Source: Mycobacterium sp. 050128 (GTDB taxonomy: Bacteria; Actinomycetota; Actinomycetes; Mycobacteriales; Mycobacteriaceae). Taken from it: a stretch of 64,000 nucleotides of DNA. The first letter of the stretch is position 1, and each line of letters starts with the position of its first letter. Made by a program: the position numbers and the translations under genes. Shown here in pieces: positions 17,067 to 25,627 of this stretch. The notes beneath the pieces are model-generated. The model did not search any database. It was given only the letters and a program-made list of their open reading frames with translations, and was not told where the DNA came from. Location: NCBI RefSeq assembly GCF_036409155.1, contig NZ_JAZGLW010000001.1, positions 1,922,001 to 1,986,000 on the forward strand. Direction: 5' to 3'.

Positions 17067-18767
17067 TCAGAACCGGAGATCCTTGCGGGAATTGACCCGG
17101 GCGACCTTCGATCCCCAGGAGATCAGCTCCGGGCTGGCGTCGTCGTTGGGAATCTGGCACTCGATCAGCACCGGACCGCCGTGGTGGGCGCGTGCTTGTT
17201 CGATCGCCTCGGCCAATTCGCCCGCGGTGGTCGCCGTCAGCCCCAGCCCGCGGCCGTCTTCGGCGTTGAACACATCGACAAGCCCGGCGTAGTTCCAGTT
17301 CTTGTAGTAGTTGTACGGACCGTCGTGGATCGCCGATTCGATGACGTAACCGCGGTTGTTGACCAGGAAAATCAGGATCTCCTGACCGTGGCGGATCATG
17401 TTCGATACCTCCTGGGCGGTCAGCTGGAAGGATCCGTCGCCGATGACGGAGACCAGCCGGCGGTCGTCCTCCAGGCCCATCGCATAGCCGAAGCTCGCGG
17501 GGACTGACCAGCCGATCGAGCCCCACTGCATCTCGATCTCGAACCGGGCGCCGCCGGGCAGTCGGGTGTACATGCCGTTGAGCCAGGAGTCACCGGTCTC
17601 GACCAACAGGGTCGTCGCTGAGTCAAGTTCCTCCTCGATCTGGCGCCACATTTCGACACGGCTCAACGGGGCCTGCGGCGGCGCGGCCGCTGCCCGCGGA
17701 GCCGGGTTCGCCGTCCCCCGAAGACGCTTGAACTGCGTCAGGGTCGCGCCGTTGGCCGCGACCTTCTTGGCAAGGTCGGACAAAAAGTCGGCCAGCGCGA
17801 CGCCGGTGAATTCGGCGCCGGGGAACCGAACGCTGTGCGGCTCGGCGTTGATCAGTCGCTGCCGTGGTGGCACTGCGCTGTAGCCCACGGTCGTGTAGTC
17901 GCTGAACACCGGGCCGGCGGCCACGATCAAATCCGACCAGTCGACGATGGCCTGGCACTGCGGGCTGCTCACCTCGCCCCAATAGATGCCGGCGTATTGC
18001 GGGTGGTCTTCAGGGAAGAAGCCCTTCGCGTTGGGCATGACCGCCACCGCGCACCCCAGCGCCTCGGCAAGTTCGCGGAAAGCGTCAATGGCGCCGAAGG
18101 AACGCAGGTGCACTCCTGCCAGCAATATCGGTTTTTTGGCGTTCGCCAGCAGGTCGCAAGCATGCCCGACGGCTTCGGCCAGCATGCGCGCGTTGCTGGG
18201 CTGCCCGACCGTCAGCTCCGAGAATGGCGCCGGCGCGGCACACGGGGCGGCCGACAGGTTGCACGGGATCTCGATGTAGGCCGGCTTGCGCTCGCGCAGG
18301 GCGGTGCTGATCGCCCGGTCAATCATGGCGGGCGCATTGTCGGGATGCTGAATTCGCACCGCCGCGCAGGTCACCTGACGGAACACCTCGTACTGCGCGG
18401 TGAAGTCGTGGGTGCCCATGGTGTGGTGCAGGATGTGGTTCTCCCCCGCGTCATTGGTATTCGGGCTGGAGGACACCATGATGACCGGCAGCCGTTCGGC
18501 GTTGGCGCCGGCCACACCGTTCAGCGCGGAGTACGCGCCCACGTTGTAGGTAGTGAACACCGCCCCGACACCGTTGACCCGGGCGTAGCCCTCGGCGGCG
18601 TAAGCCGCGTTGAGCTCGTTGCAGCACCCGATCTGCTCGAGGTTCTGGTTTTCCAGCAACTCGTCGAGTAGCACGAGGTTGTAGTCGCCCGGGACCATGA
18701 AGTAGTGCTTCAGCCCGATCTGCTCGAGGCGGGCGGCCAGATATTTCCCTACGGTGAAGTCAGTCAT
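17067..18767 (-). CDS. pdc: Thiamine-diphosphate pyruvate decarboxylase (Zymomonas type)
   Basis: This 566-aa enzyme resembles Zymomonas PDC along its whole length as I remember that sequence, rather than the indolepyruvate decarboxylases. Key sites are GDYN (Asp28), CCNELN (Glu51, cofactor activation), HH (114-115, active-site pair), VIGDGSFQLTAQEV near residue 440 (ThDP/Mg motif) and NNRGYVIESAIHDGPYN near 465-481 (second ThDP segment with the catalytic Glu). PDC turns pyruvate into acetaldehyde and CO2. The gene follows an aldehyde dehydrogenase by 38 bases on the same strand, so acetaldehyde would be oxidised at once. A broader 2-keto acid range cannot be excluded. Confidence 0.87.
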   Translation of the reverse strand: MTDFTVGKYLAARLEQIGLKHYFMVPGDYNLVLLDELLENQNLEQIGCCNELNAAYAAEGYARVNGVGAVFTTYNVGAYSALNGVAGANAERLPVIMVSSSPNTNDAGENHILHHTMGTHDFTAQYEVFRQVTCAAVRIQHPDNAPAMIDRAISTALRERKPAYIEIPCNLSAAPCAAPAPFSELTVGQPSNARMLAEAVGHACDLLANAKKPILLAGVHLRSFGAIDAFRELAEALGCAVAVMPNAKGFFPEDHPQYAGIYWGEVSSPQCQAIVDWSDLIVAAGPVFSDYTTVGYSAVPPRQRLINAEPHSVRFPGAEFTGVALADFLSDLAKKVAANGATLTQFKRLRGTANPAPRAAAAPPQAPLSRVEMWRQIEEELDSATTLLVETGDSWLNGMYTRLPGGARFEIEMQWGSIGWSVPASFGYAMGLEDDRRLVSVIGDGSFQLTAQEVSNMIRHGQEILIFLVNNRGYVIESAIHDGPYNYYKNWNYAGLVDVFNAEDGRGLGLTATTAGELAEAIEQARAHHGGPVLIECQIPNDDASPELISWGSKVARVNSRKDLRF

Positions 18768-18805
18768 GATTGAGTTCCCTTTGCGTTGAGTCGCTTGATA
18801 ATTGA

Positions 18806-20194
18806 TTACTCGGGCGCGTCGATCGGCACGACGTTGATCAACTTCTTGTTGACGAATTCCCCGATACCGATGGTGGACAACTCGTGCCCGTAGCCCGACA
18901 GCTTGATCCCGCCGAAGGGCAGGTCCGGCTTGGTCCAGGTCGGGTGGTTGACGAACACCATGCCGGTCTCGATCCGCTTGGCGACCTCGACGCCGCGTTC
19001 GGCGTCCTGAGTGAACACCGAACCGCCCAGACCGAAGTTCGAGTCGTTGGCGATCCGCACCGCGTCGTCCTCGCTGGTCGCCCGGAAGAAGAGCGCGACC
19101 GGTCCGAAAAACTCCTGGTAGTAGGCGGGGTTGTCCGGCGTCAGGTCAGTCAGGATGGTCGGCTGCACGAACGCGCCCGTAGTGGGCACCGGTTCACCGA
19201 GCGTGATCGCCGTCGCGCCCGCGTCGACCGCGGCCTCGATCTTGTCGTGCAGCTCGTCGGCCGCACCCTGGCTGGACATCGGCGGCAGCGTGGTGTCCGC
19301 GTCGAACGGGTCACCCGCCTTGAGCCCGGCCAGCGCGGCCTTGAACTTCTCGAGGAATTCATCGGCGACGTCCTCGACGACGATGATCCGCTTGGAGGCG
19401 ACGCAGCACTGGCCGCCGTTGTTCATCCGGCCCCACAGCGCCCACCGGACGGTCTTGTCGATATCCGCGTCGTCGAGCACGATCAGCGCGTCCGAGCCGC
19501 CCAACTCCATCGTGGACTTCTTGCAGTTCTTGCCCGCGCGGGCCGCGACGACAGAACCCGCGCCCTCGCTACCGGTCAGCGACACCCCACGCACCCGCGG
19601 GTCGTCGATCAACATGTTGATTTGGTCCTTGGTCGCAAACAGGTTGGTGTAGACCCCTTCCGGGGCACCGGCCTCCAGCAGCAGCCGCTCGAAGGCGGCC
19701 GCCGCCTGCGGCACGTTGGAGGCGTGCTTGACCATGACCACGTTGCCGGCCATCAGGTTGGGCGCCGTCACCCGCGCCAGCTGGTACAAGGGAAAGTTCC
19801 ACGGCTGGATCCCCAGGATCACGCCGAGCGGGGCGCTGACGAGCATCGCGTTGTCGTTGACGCTCAGAGTGTCGATGCGCTCGGGCGCCAAAAATGCCTC
19901 GGCGTTCTGCGCGTAGTACTGGAAGATCTGCGCGCTGAGCGCGACTTCACCCAGGGACTCGTTGTAGAGCTTGCCCATCTCCAGCGTGAGCAGGCGGGCG
20001 AAATCGTCGCGCCGTTCGGTGAGGATGGCCGCAGCGCGGTTGCACACGGCGGCGCGCTCGACGAACGACTCCTGGCTCCATGACTCAAAGCTCTTGTGCG
20101 CCTGCGCAAGCAGGTTCATCGTCTCCGCGTCGGTCAGGTCATCGAACGTGGCCACTACCTCGTTGTTGTACGGGTTGACGGTCCGGTATGCCAT
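18806..20194 (-). CDS. NAD(P)-dependent aldehyde dehydrogenase, succinate-semialdehyde dehydrogenase-like
   Basis: This 462-aa ALDH has PWNFPLYQLAR near residue 131 (Rossmann entry), LTGSEGAGSVVA near 207, MELGGSDALIVL with the catalytic Glu230, and NNGGQCCVASKR with the nucleophile at Cys263 or Cys264. Its closest recognised pattern is the GabD1 type. I chose the ATG at 20194 because GGAGAGG lies 6-12 bases ahead. It is the first gene of a two-gene operon with pyruvate decarboxylase, so the natural substrate may be acetaldehyde rather than succinate semialdehyde; that is inference from context. Confidence 0.87.
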   Translation of the reverse strand: MAYRTVNPYNNEVVATFDDLTDAETMNLLAQAHKSFESWSQESFVERAAVCNRAAAILTERRDDFARLLTLEMGKLYNESLGEVALSAQIFQYYAQNAEAFLAPERIDTLSVNDNAMLVSAPLGVILGIQPWNFPLYQLARVTAPNLMAGNVVMVKHASNVPQAAAAFERLLLEAGAPEGVYTNLFATKDQINMLIDDPRVRGVSLTGSEGAGSVVAARAGKNCKKSTMELGGSDALIVLDDADIDKTVRWALWGRMNNGGQCCVASKRIIVVEDVADEFLEKFKAALAGLKAGDPFDADTTLPPMSSQGAADELHDKIEAAVDAGATAITLGEPVPTTGAFVQPTILTDLTPDNPAYYQEFFGPVALFFRATSEDDAVRIANDSNFGLGGSVFTQDAERGVEVAKRIETGMVFVNHPTWTKPDLPFGGIKLSGYGHELSTIGIGEFVNKKLINVVPIDAPE

Positions 20195-20557
20195 GGTTTC
20201 CTCTCCGTTCTTGCCCACCGGCCCTCGGCCGGTGCTCTACGTTCCGTTCGGTGAAATACCGCTCTGCGCAGCCGATTACGCATCGCTGGGGGCGGTGTCG
20301 TTTCGAGCATGCGTTGTTCGTATCGGCATGTCGCTACCGCCACCGCCAAATGGCTATACCTGCCAGCCGGTAAATCGCCCGTGCTGCCACCGTTTCGATT
20401 GCCACTGACGGCGGAATGGGTGCTAGCGGGTACGGGGGAGTGCGGCTGTCATGACTCGATACGTCCCCGCCGGCGTCGATACTTTTCGATAGAGCGCTGC
20501 GAGCCCGCCTCGCAGCGACTTTCGCCGCCGAAGATGCTTTTGCTGAAGGAGTTCATG
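20195..20557. other. Intergenic region between the aldehyde dehydrogenase and DoxX genes
   Basis: This is a 363-base divergent promoter region with no convincing gene. A perfect 7-bp hairpin, CACCGGC/GCCGGTG with a 5-base loop, occupies 20216-20234 in the leader of the aldehyde dehydrogenase mRNA, just upstream of its ribosome site. An AAGGAG ribosome site for the DoxX gene is at 20546-20551. I could not place confident -10/-35 elements. Confidence 0.5.
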
Positions 20558-20908
20558 ATGCACGTCGCCACCGTCGTCTTGTCCGTCGTGCTGGCCGCGG
20601 AATTCGCATTCACTGGTTTCATCAAGGTGTTGGATACCGCAACCGCGCGCGCCAATGCCGCACATCTGGACATCAGCGAGCGCGCCAGCCGTCTCATCGG
20701 TGCCGCCGAACTGGCGGCCGTGGTCGGCCTTCTTGCGGGAGTTGCGATCAAGCCGCTCACGGTTGTGACTGCTGGCGGGCTCGTCGCCTTGATGATCGCA
20801 GCGACCGGTTACCACCTCAAGGCCCGTGACACCGGCCTCGCCGTGGCACCCGCGGTGATAACCGGACTGGCGAGCGTCGCATTGCTGGTGCTTGCCATAG
20901 TGTCTTAA
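20558..20908 (+). CDS. DoxX-like small membrane protein
   Basis: This 116-aa protein has four hydrophobic helices. It begins MHVATVVLSVVLAAEFAFTG, and GFIKVLDTATAR ends the first helix in the pattern of the DoxX-like family. GAAELAAVVGLLAGV forms the second helix. I chose the second of two adjacent ATGs because it sits 6 bases after AAGGAG. Members accompany oxidoreductases or thiol systems, but this one has no assignable role. It is divergent from the aldehyde dehydrogenase-pdc operon. Confidence 0.75.
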   Translation: MHVATVVLSVVLAAEFAFTGFIKVLDTATARANAAHLDISERASRLIGAAELAAVVGLLAGVAIKPLTVVTAGGLVALMIAATGYHLKARDTGLAVAPAVITGLASVALLVLAIVS

Positions 20909-21071
20909 GCCGACACGAATTGTCCGCAATCACGCTGCACCGCAATGAGATTGACGTGGCCGCCCAGAGCGTCGTGGGTAACGCGTGCCGCGCAGGGCGC
21001 CGCCGCGGTGCAAACGAATGGGTGGCGTTAAGATTCGCGCTAGTCGGCGATTTTGAGGGCGGTGGTTGCCG

Positions 21072-22784
21072 GTGAATGATCGCGTCGACGCGTCGACGTC
21101 GTTGTACCAGCTCGCTCGACAACAGACCGCGTTGCGCCGGGTGGCGGAACTGGTCGCTCGCGAGGCCGAACCCGCGGAAGTCTTCACCATGGTGGCCGAG
21201 GAGATGGCCAGTTGTGTCGACGCCCACAACGCAACGGTCGCCCGCTTTGACGGTGATGAAATAGTCATCGTCGCGCTGGGACGCCCCGAGATTGAGCTTC
21301 GGAACCCGCCGGTGGTAGGTGATCGGTTCCCCCTGGACGGTGACCATGTCGCCGCGATAGTTCGGCGCACCGGCCGTCCGGCCCGAGTAGACAGCCACGA
21401 GCACACGCCAGGTGAAGCTGCGGCGCGCATTCGTGCCATCGGGGTCCAATCGATGGTTGCGGTCCCCATCTCGGTGGGTTCGCATCTTTGGGGCGTGGCC
21501 GCCGTTGCCTCGCGAACGGGGCCGTTGCCAGCCGACACGGAGGCGCGAATCGCAGACTTCGCCGATCTGGTGGCAACCGCGCTCGCCAACGCCGCGGCGC
21601 GTGAACAGTTGAACGCCAGCCGCGACAGCCTCCGTCAGCTCGCAGACGACCTCAGCGTGCTGGCACGGCAGCAGGCCGCGTTGCGCCGGGTGGCGACCTT
21701 GGTCGCGCAGGGAGTCAGCCAGGCAGAGGTGTTTGCGGCGGTGGCCGAGGAGATGGCCGGTTGCCTGGATGTGGGTGGTGCCGAGGTGCTGCAGTTCGAG
21801 GACAACGGTGCTGCGGTCGTCGTCGTCGCTTCCTTCGCGGGACCCGGGCTACCGCTTTTGTCGGTCGGCGAACGGCTAAGCACCGAGGGCGACAACGTCT
21901 CGGCCCAGGTGTGGCAGTCGCGAGGTCCGGCTCGGATGGATATGTTCGACGGCGCCAGCGGTTCGATCGCCAAACGCGTTCGCGAATTGGGCGTGCAATC
22001 GCGTGTCGGCGCCCCGATTGTGGTCGACGAGCGGGTGTGGGGGGTAGCCGTCGTCGGCACGACCGAACCGGAAGGTCTGCCGCCAGATGCGGAGGCGCGC
22101 ATAGCCGAATTCGCCGAGCTCGTCGCAACCGCCATTGCCGCCGCCACCACGCGCCAACAACTAGTCGCCTCGCGGGCGAGGATCGTGGCCGCCGCTGATA
22201 CCGCCCGTCGCCAGCTGGAACGAGACATTCACGACGGAGCCCAGCAACGGCTGGTCGCCCTGGGACTGAAGCTTCGCCTCGCACAGGATTTGGTCCCAGC
22301 CGACTGCGCGGAGCTCAAAGAGGAGCTTTCTCAAGCCGTTTCGGGGTTGACCGACGTCTTCCAGGAGCTGCAGGAGATCTCGCGCGGCATTCACCCCGCG
22401 ATCTTGTCGACCGGTGGGCTGTCCGCCGGATTCAAGACACTGGCCCGACGTTCGGCGGTGCCCGTCGAACTTGACGTTGCGATCGCGCACCGGTTGCCCG
22501 ACCCCATCGAGGTGGCCGCGTACTACGTGGTGGCTGAGGCGCTCACCAATGCCGCCAAGCACGCCAAGGCCTCTCGAGTCATGGTGCGTGCGCATGCCAC
22601 CGATCACGATCTGGTCCTGCTCATCTCAGACGACGGGGTCGGCGGCGCCGACCCGCAAAAGGGTTCCGGGCTCATCGGGCTCAGGGATCGTATCGAAGCA
22701 CTGGGCGGGCGGATGCAGGTCGCCAGTCCCCCAGGGGGTGGGACGGCATTTGATATCGCTATCCCACACCATCCCAACGGTTGA
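21072..22784 (+). CDS. Soluble two-GAF histidine kinase (HisKA_3/HATPase)
   Basis: This 570-aa kinase has two GAF domains of about 150 residues each (LRRVAELVAREAEPAEVF near 21 and LRRVATLVAQGVSQAEVF near 205). They are clear internal duplicates, down to the phrase AVAEEMAG/MVAEEMAS. A HisKA_3 dimer/phosphoacceptor segment follows (RDIHDGAQQRLVALGLKL, His near 382), then a HATPase_c domain (N box EALTNAAKHAKAS; G1 DDGVGG; G2 GSGLIGLRDRIEALGGR). No membrane helix is present, so it senses a cytosolic signal. This architecture, similar to DevS/DosT, pairs with NarL/LuxR regulators; the nearest is at 32454. The start is the GTG at 21072. Confidence 0.88.
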   Translation: MNDRVDASTSLYQLARQQTALRRVAELVAREAEPAEVFTMVAEEMASCVDAHNATVARFDGDEIVIVALGRPEIELRNPPVVGDRFPLDGDHVAAIVRRTGRPARVDSHEHTPGEAAARIRAIGVQSMVAVPISVGSHLWGVAAVASRTGPLPADTEARIADFADLVATALANAAAREQLNASRDSLRQLADDLSVLARQQAALRRVATLVAQGVSQAEVFAAVAEEMAGCLDVGGAEVLQFEDNGAAVVVVASFAGPGLPLLSVGERLSTEGDNVSAQVWQSRGPARMDMFDGASGSIAKRVRELGVQSRVGAPIVVDERVWGVAVVGTTEPEGLPPDAEARIAEFAELVATAIAAATTRQQLVASRARIVAAADTARRQLERDIHDGAQQRLVALGLKLRLAQDLVPADCAELKEELSQAVSGLTDVFQELQEISRGIHPAILSTGGLSAGFKTLARRSAVPVELDVAIAHRLPDPIEVAAYYVVAEALTNAAKHAKASRVMVRAHATDHDLVLLISDDGVGGADPQKGSGLIGLRDRIEALGGRMQVASPPGGGTAFDIAIPHHPNG

Positions 22785-22888
22785 TGAGTGGACAGCGCGA
22801 GCAGCCCGCTCGCCTCAGCGGCGGATCCCGGCCCTAAATCCTCTATGCGCCAACGCATTCCATCATCGAACAGATGCTGCTAATCGAC

Positions 22889-24139
22889 CTAGTTGATTGT
22901 CGGTGGTGGTTGGGGCTGGAAGGGTTGGTACCACCACCAGTCGGCGCGTTCGCCGGTGGGGCCGGGCCACGGCGGGACATCGGGCGGGGGTTGGGTCGGT
23001 GGGCGCGCCAGCGACCCCGGTCTCAATAATCGGCCGGCGTGGTCGGTGACGATGAGAGCGTCCGCGCAGCCGGCGATGGTGATGACGCCTCGGTGGTGCA
23101 ACCGGTGATGATGGGGGCACACCAACACCAGGTTGGCCAATTCGGTGGGGCCGCCGTCTTCCCAGTGCCGGATGTGATGGGCGTGCAGACCACGTGTGGC
23201 CCCGCAGCCAGGAACCGCGCACGTGCGGTCGCGATACTCCAACGCGCGGCGAAGCCGCCGGTTGATCAGCCGCGTCGCGCGGCCGGCGCCAATGACCTCG
23301 CCGTGATGTTCGAACCAGACTTCACGGTTGGCATCACAGGTCAGGTATCGGCGTTCGGCGGCGGTGAGCAGCGGACCCAGATGCAGGGTCCCAGTGCGCT
23401 GCTCAACGTCGACGTGCACCACCACGGTGGTGTGCTGCCCGTGGGGCCGGCGGGCCGCCTCCGTGTCCCATCCGGCCTCGACCAAGCGCATAAACGCATC
23501 GGCGATCGTAGGCAACGGGGGCCGCTGATCCGAAGCGCCCTCGCTGTTGCCGTGATCGTGCTTCCACTCGGCGATCAGGGCGTCACGGTGAGACGCCAAG
23601 GCGGCGTCGAACGTCGCCGCGTCGTCGTGGGCAAGGGTGATCCGGTAGCAGCTGCCCTGCTCGTTGGCGGTCGTGGCGATCGAGCGCTCGGGCTCGGTCC
23701 TAGGTTCGGGTTCGGGTCGCGGTTCGAGTTTGACCGCGGTGCGCAGCTGATTGACCGTGGCGACTCGCGCGAGCTGCGCGTAGTGCTCATCGGATCCCGC
23801 CCCGGCGCGCGCCGCGATGACGCCGACCTGATCCAGCGACAGTCGACCCTCCCGCATGCTCTGCGCGCAGCGCGGAAACTCCGGCAGCCGACGCGCCACG
23901 GTGGTGATCGTGTGAGCGTTTGCCGACGAGCAGCCGGTCTTCCACGCCACCAACGCCGGCACCGACCGCGCACCCGTGGCACCGCACAATTGGTCGCGAT
24001 CGATCTCGGCCACGATCTCCACGACGCGCCCATCAATGGCATTGCGTTGACCGGTTAACTCCGCCAGCTCCTCGAACAGCACCTCAAGACGCTCGCCAGG
24101 ACGGACTACCACGGCGCCAGCGGATGCGGTCGAAGACAT
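22889..24139 (-). CDS. DUF222/HNH endonuclease-domain protein (13E12 repeat family)
   Basis: This 416-aa member of the mycobacterial 13E12 family has an N-terminal DUF222 domain (LEVLFEELAELTGQRNAIDG near residue 17) and a C-terminal HNH nuclease. The nuclease motif reads CAVPGCGATRGLHAHHIRHW, then the Asn of LANLVLVCPHHHRLHHRG, so it looks intact. It starts with the ATG at 24139. Copies are scattered in mycobacterial genomes and their role is unknown; association with phage-like insertions has been noted for the family. No transposase or integrase is near. It stands alone between the kinase and the aromatic operon. Confidence 0.85.
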   Translation of the reverse strand: MSSTASAGAVVVRPGERLEVLFEELAELTGQRNAIDGRVVEIVAEIDRDQLCGATGARSVPALVAWKTGCSSANAHTITTVARRLPEFPRCAQSMREGRLSLDQVGVIAARAGAGSDEHYAQLARVATVNQLRTAVKLEPRPEPEPRTEPERSIATTANEQGSCYRITLAHDDAATFDAALASHRDALIAEWKHDHGNSEGASDQRPPLPTIADAFMRLVEAGWDTEAARRPHGQHTTVVVHVDVEQRTGTLHLGPLLTAAERRYLTCDANREVWFEHHGEVIGAGRATRLINRRLRRALEYRDRTCAVPGCGATRGLHAHHIRHWEDGGPTELANLVLVCPHHHRLHHRGVITIAGCADALIVTDHAGRLLRPGSLARPPTQPPPDVPPWPGPTGERADWWWYQPFQPQPPPTIN

Positions 24140-24445
24140 GACGTCATCATCGCATCGGGGTACGACAAATCTCGGCCCGCAAATCCGGCGGGGTGTGACT
24201 GCGATCATTCGCAAAGCGGGACAGCTTGATTGGCCGGCGCCAATGCGACGTCGCGGATTGAAAACCAGAATCCTGAATACCCGCTAGCAGGGTATAGCGA
24301 TTGCCGTCAGCGGCAACGACACGCATGCGCGGACGCGGCATCCTTAATGGCGAGTGCGGTACATGAACTGGCGCACCGGTGAAAGCCCCGACACCAGAAC
24401 CCTTTCGGGCCACGGTGCCAATCGATTCGAATCTAGGAGCGAGCA
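24140..24445. promoter_or_regulatory. Divergent regulatory region with four short palindromes upstream of the aromatic-cleavage operon
   Basis: No gene is seen in these 306 bases. Four perfect inverted repeats lie in a row: TGCGA-4-TCGCA (24200-24213), ATTGGC-4-GCCAAT (24229-24244), ATACCC-7-GGGTAT (24277-24295) and TTGCCG-4-CGGCAA (24301-24316). The dioxygenase has a ribosome site AGGAGCG ending about 6 bases before its ATG. The palindromes are candidates for regulator binding, though no regulator gene is adjacent. Confidence 0.5.
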
Positions 24446-25591
24446 ATGACCGACCAACTCATCGGCGCCCACAATGGGCTGCACAGCGAGCAGGGCGCGC
24501 TGCCGGGTGAGCACCCGGGGCGCTCGGCCAACCCGGTGATCAAGGTCCACGACGTAATCTGGCTGGAGTTCGAGAAGCCGGATCTGGACAAAGCGCAGAC
24601 GTTCGCGCTGGCATTCGGGTTCAGCGTGGCACTGCGCACCAACGACGAGCTGCACCTGCGTGGCAGCGACCCGGCGGCACCGTGTGTCCTGATTCGCCGC
24701 GGCAAGCGTTCGCGGTTCGTCGGCCCGGCGTTCGTCGCCGCCGACGACACCGACCTGCTGCGGCTGGCCGATGCAACCGGGGCCACCGTCCGGCCGCTGC
24801 CCGAGACCCTCGGCGGGGTGAGCGTTGACCTGGTCGACCCGAGCGGAATTCCGTTGCGGGTGGTGTCCGGTGTTCACCGGCTCGATGAGCTCGCGTCGCA
24901 GCGTCCGCACGTCTTCAACTTCGGGGCCAGTCACGACACCGTCCGGGCGAACGCCACCCAGCGCCCGCCACGGATCCCCGCGCGCGTGCAGCGACTGGGA
25001 CACATCGTCCTGCAGACGCCCAAGTACATCGAGGCGCTGAACTGGTACCTGGACCACCTGGGTCTGATCGTCAGCGACTTTTGCTACTACCCGGGCCAGC
25101 GTGAGCGCGGACCGGTCATGAGCTTCATCCGCTGCGACCGCGGTTCCACCCCGGCCGACCACCACACGCTGGCGATGGCTTTGGGCCCGACGCACCGTTA
25201 CGTGCACTCGGCTTATCAGGTTTGCGACGTCGACGCACTGGCCGCCGGCGGCGAATACCTGCGCGAGCAAGGCTATTTCCGGTCCTGGGGCATCGGCCGT
25301 CACATCCAGGGCAGCCAGATTTTCGATTACTGGCGCGACCCCGAAGGGGATTTCCTGGTCGAGCACTACGCCGACGGTGACATGTTCGACAACAGCCTGG
25401 AAGCCGGCTGGGCCCCCCTGACCGCGTCGGGCCTGTACCAGTGGGGCCCACCACCGAGCAAGGACTTCCTCGGCGTCGGCACACCGCGTGAAACCGCACG
25501 CGAGGTCGCCTTGATGCTCGATGCGCTGCGCCACGACAACGAGTTCGACGTGTCCGCGCTGCGTGGGCTGTTCAGCGTGAGCAAATCTTAA
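24446..25591 (+). CDS. Extradiol ring-cleavage dioxygenase (VOC, type I)
   Basis: This 381-aa two-module VOC protein is of the 2,3-dihydroxybiphenyl/catechol 2,3-dioxygenase type. The second module carries the likely Fe(II) ligands: His in RLGHIVLQTPKYIEAL (about residue 188), His in THRYVHSAYQV (about 256) and Glu in DFLVEHYADGD (about 312). Such enzymes open catechol rings next to the diol with O2. It is the first gene of a four-gene operon with a fumarylacetoacetate-hydrolase-family protein, a flavin hydroxylase and a beta-propeller protein, which fits a meta-cleavage route. The substrate is unknown. The length is longer than simple catechol dioxygenases (about 300 aa) because of the N-terminal extension. 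Confidence 0.85.
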   Translation: MTDQLIGAHNGLHSEQGALPGEHPGRSANPVIKVHDVIWLEFEKPDLDKAQTFALAFGFSVALRTNDELHLRGSDPAAPCVLIRRGKRSRFVGPAFVAADDTDLLRLADATGATVRPLPETLGGVSVDLVDPSGIPLRVVSGVHRLDELASQRPHVFNFGASHDTVRANATQRPPRIPARVQRLGHIVLQTPKYIEALNWYLDHLGLIVSDFCYYPGQRERGPVMSFIRCDRGSTPADHHTLAMALGPTHRYVHSAYQVCDVDALAAGGEYLREQGYFRSWGIGRHIQGSQIFDYWRDPEGDFLVEHYADGDMFDNSLEAGWAPLTASGLYQWGPPPSKDFLGVGTPRETAREVALMLDALRHDNEFDVSALRGLFSVSKS

Positions 25592-25627
25592 CCGACACAA
25601 CCCATTTGAAAGAAAGGTTATTCGAAA

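Noticed and set aside
18806..20194. Aldehyde dehydrogenase as a dedicated GABA-shunt succinate-semialdehyde dehydrogenase
   Set aside because: The sequence resembles GabD1, but no transaminase or 2-oxoglutarate decarboxylase is nearby, and its operon partner is pyruvate decarboxylase. I left the substrate open.
22889..24139. DUF222/HNH gene as an active insertion sequence or homing element
   Set aside because: No terminal inverted repeats, target duplication or transposase are seen. Such genes are common stand-alone mycobacterial genes.
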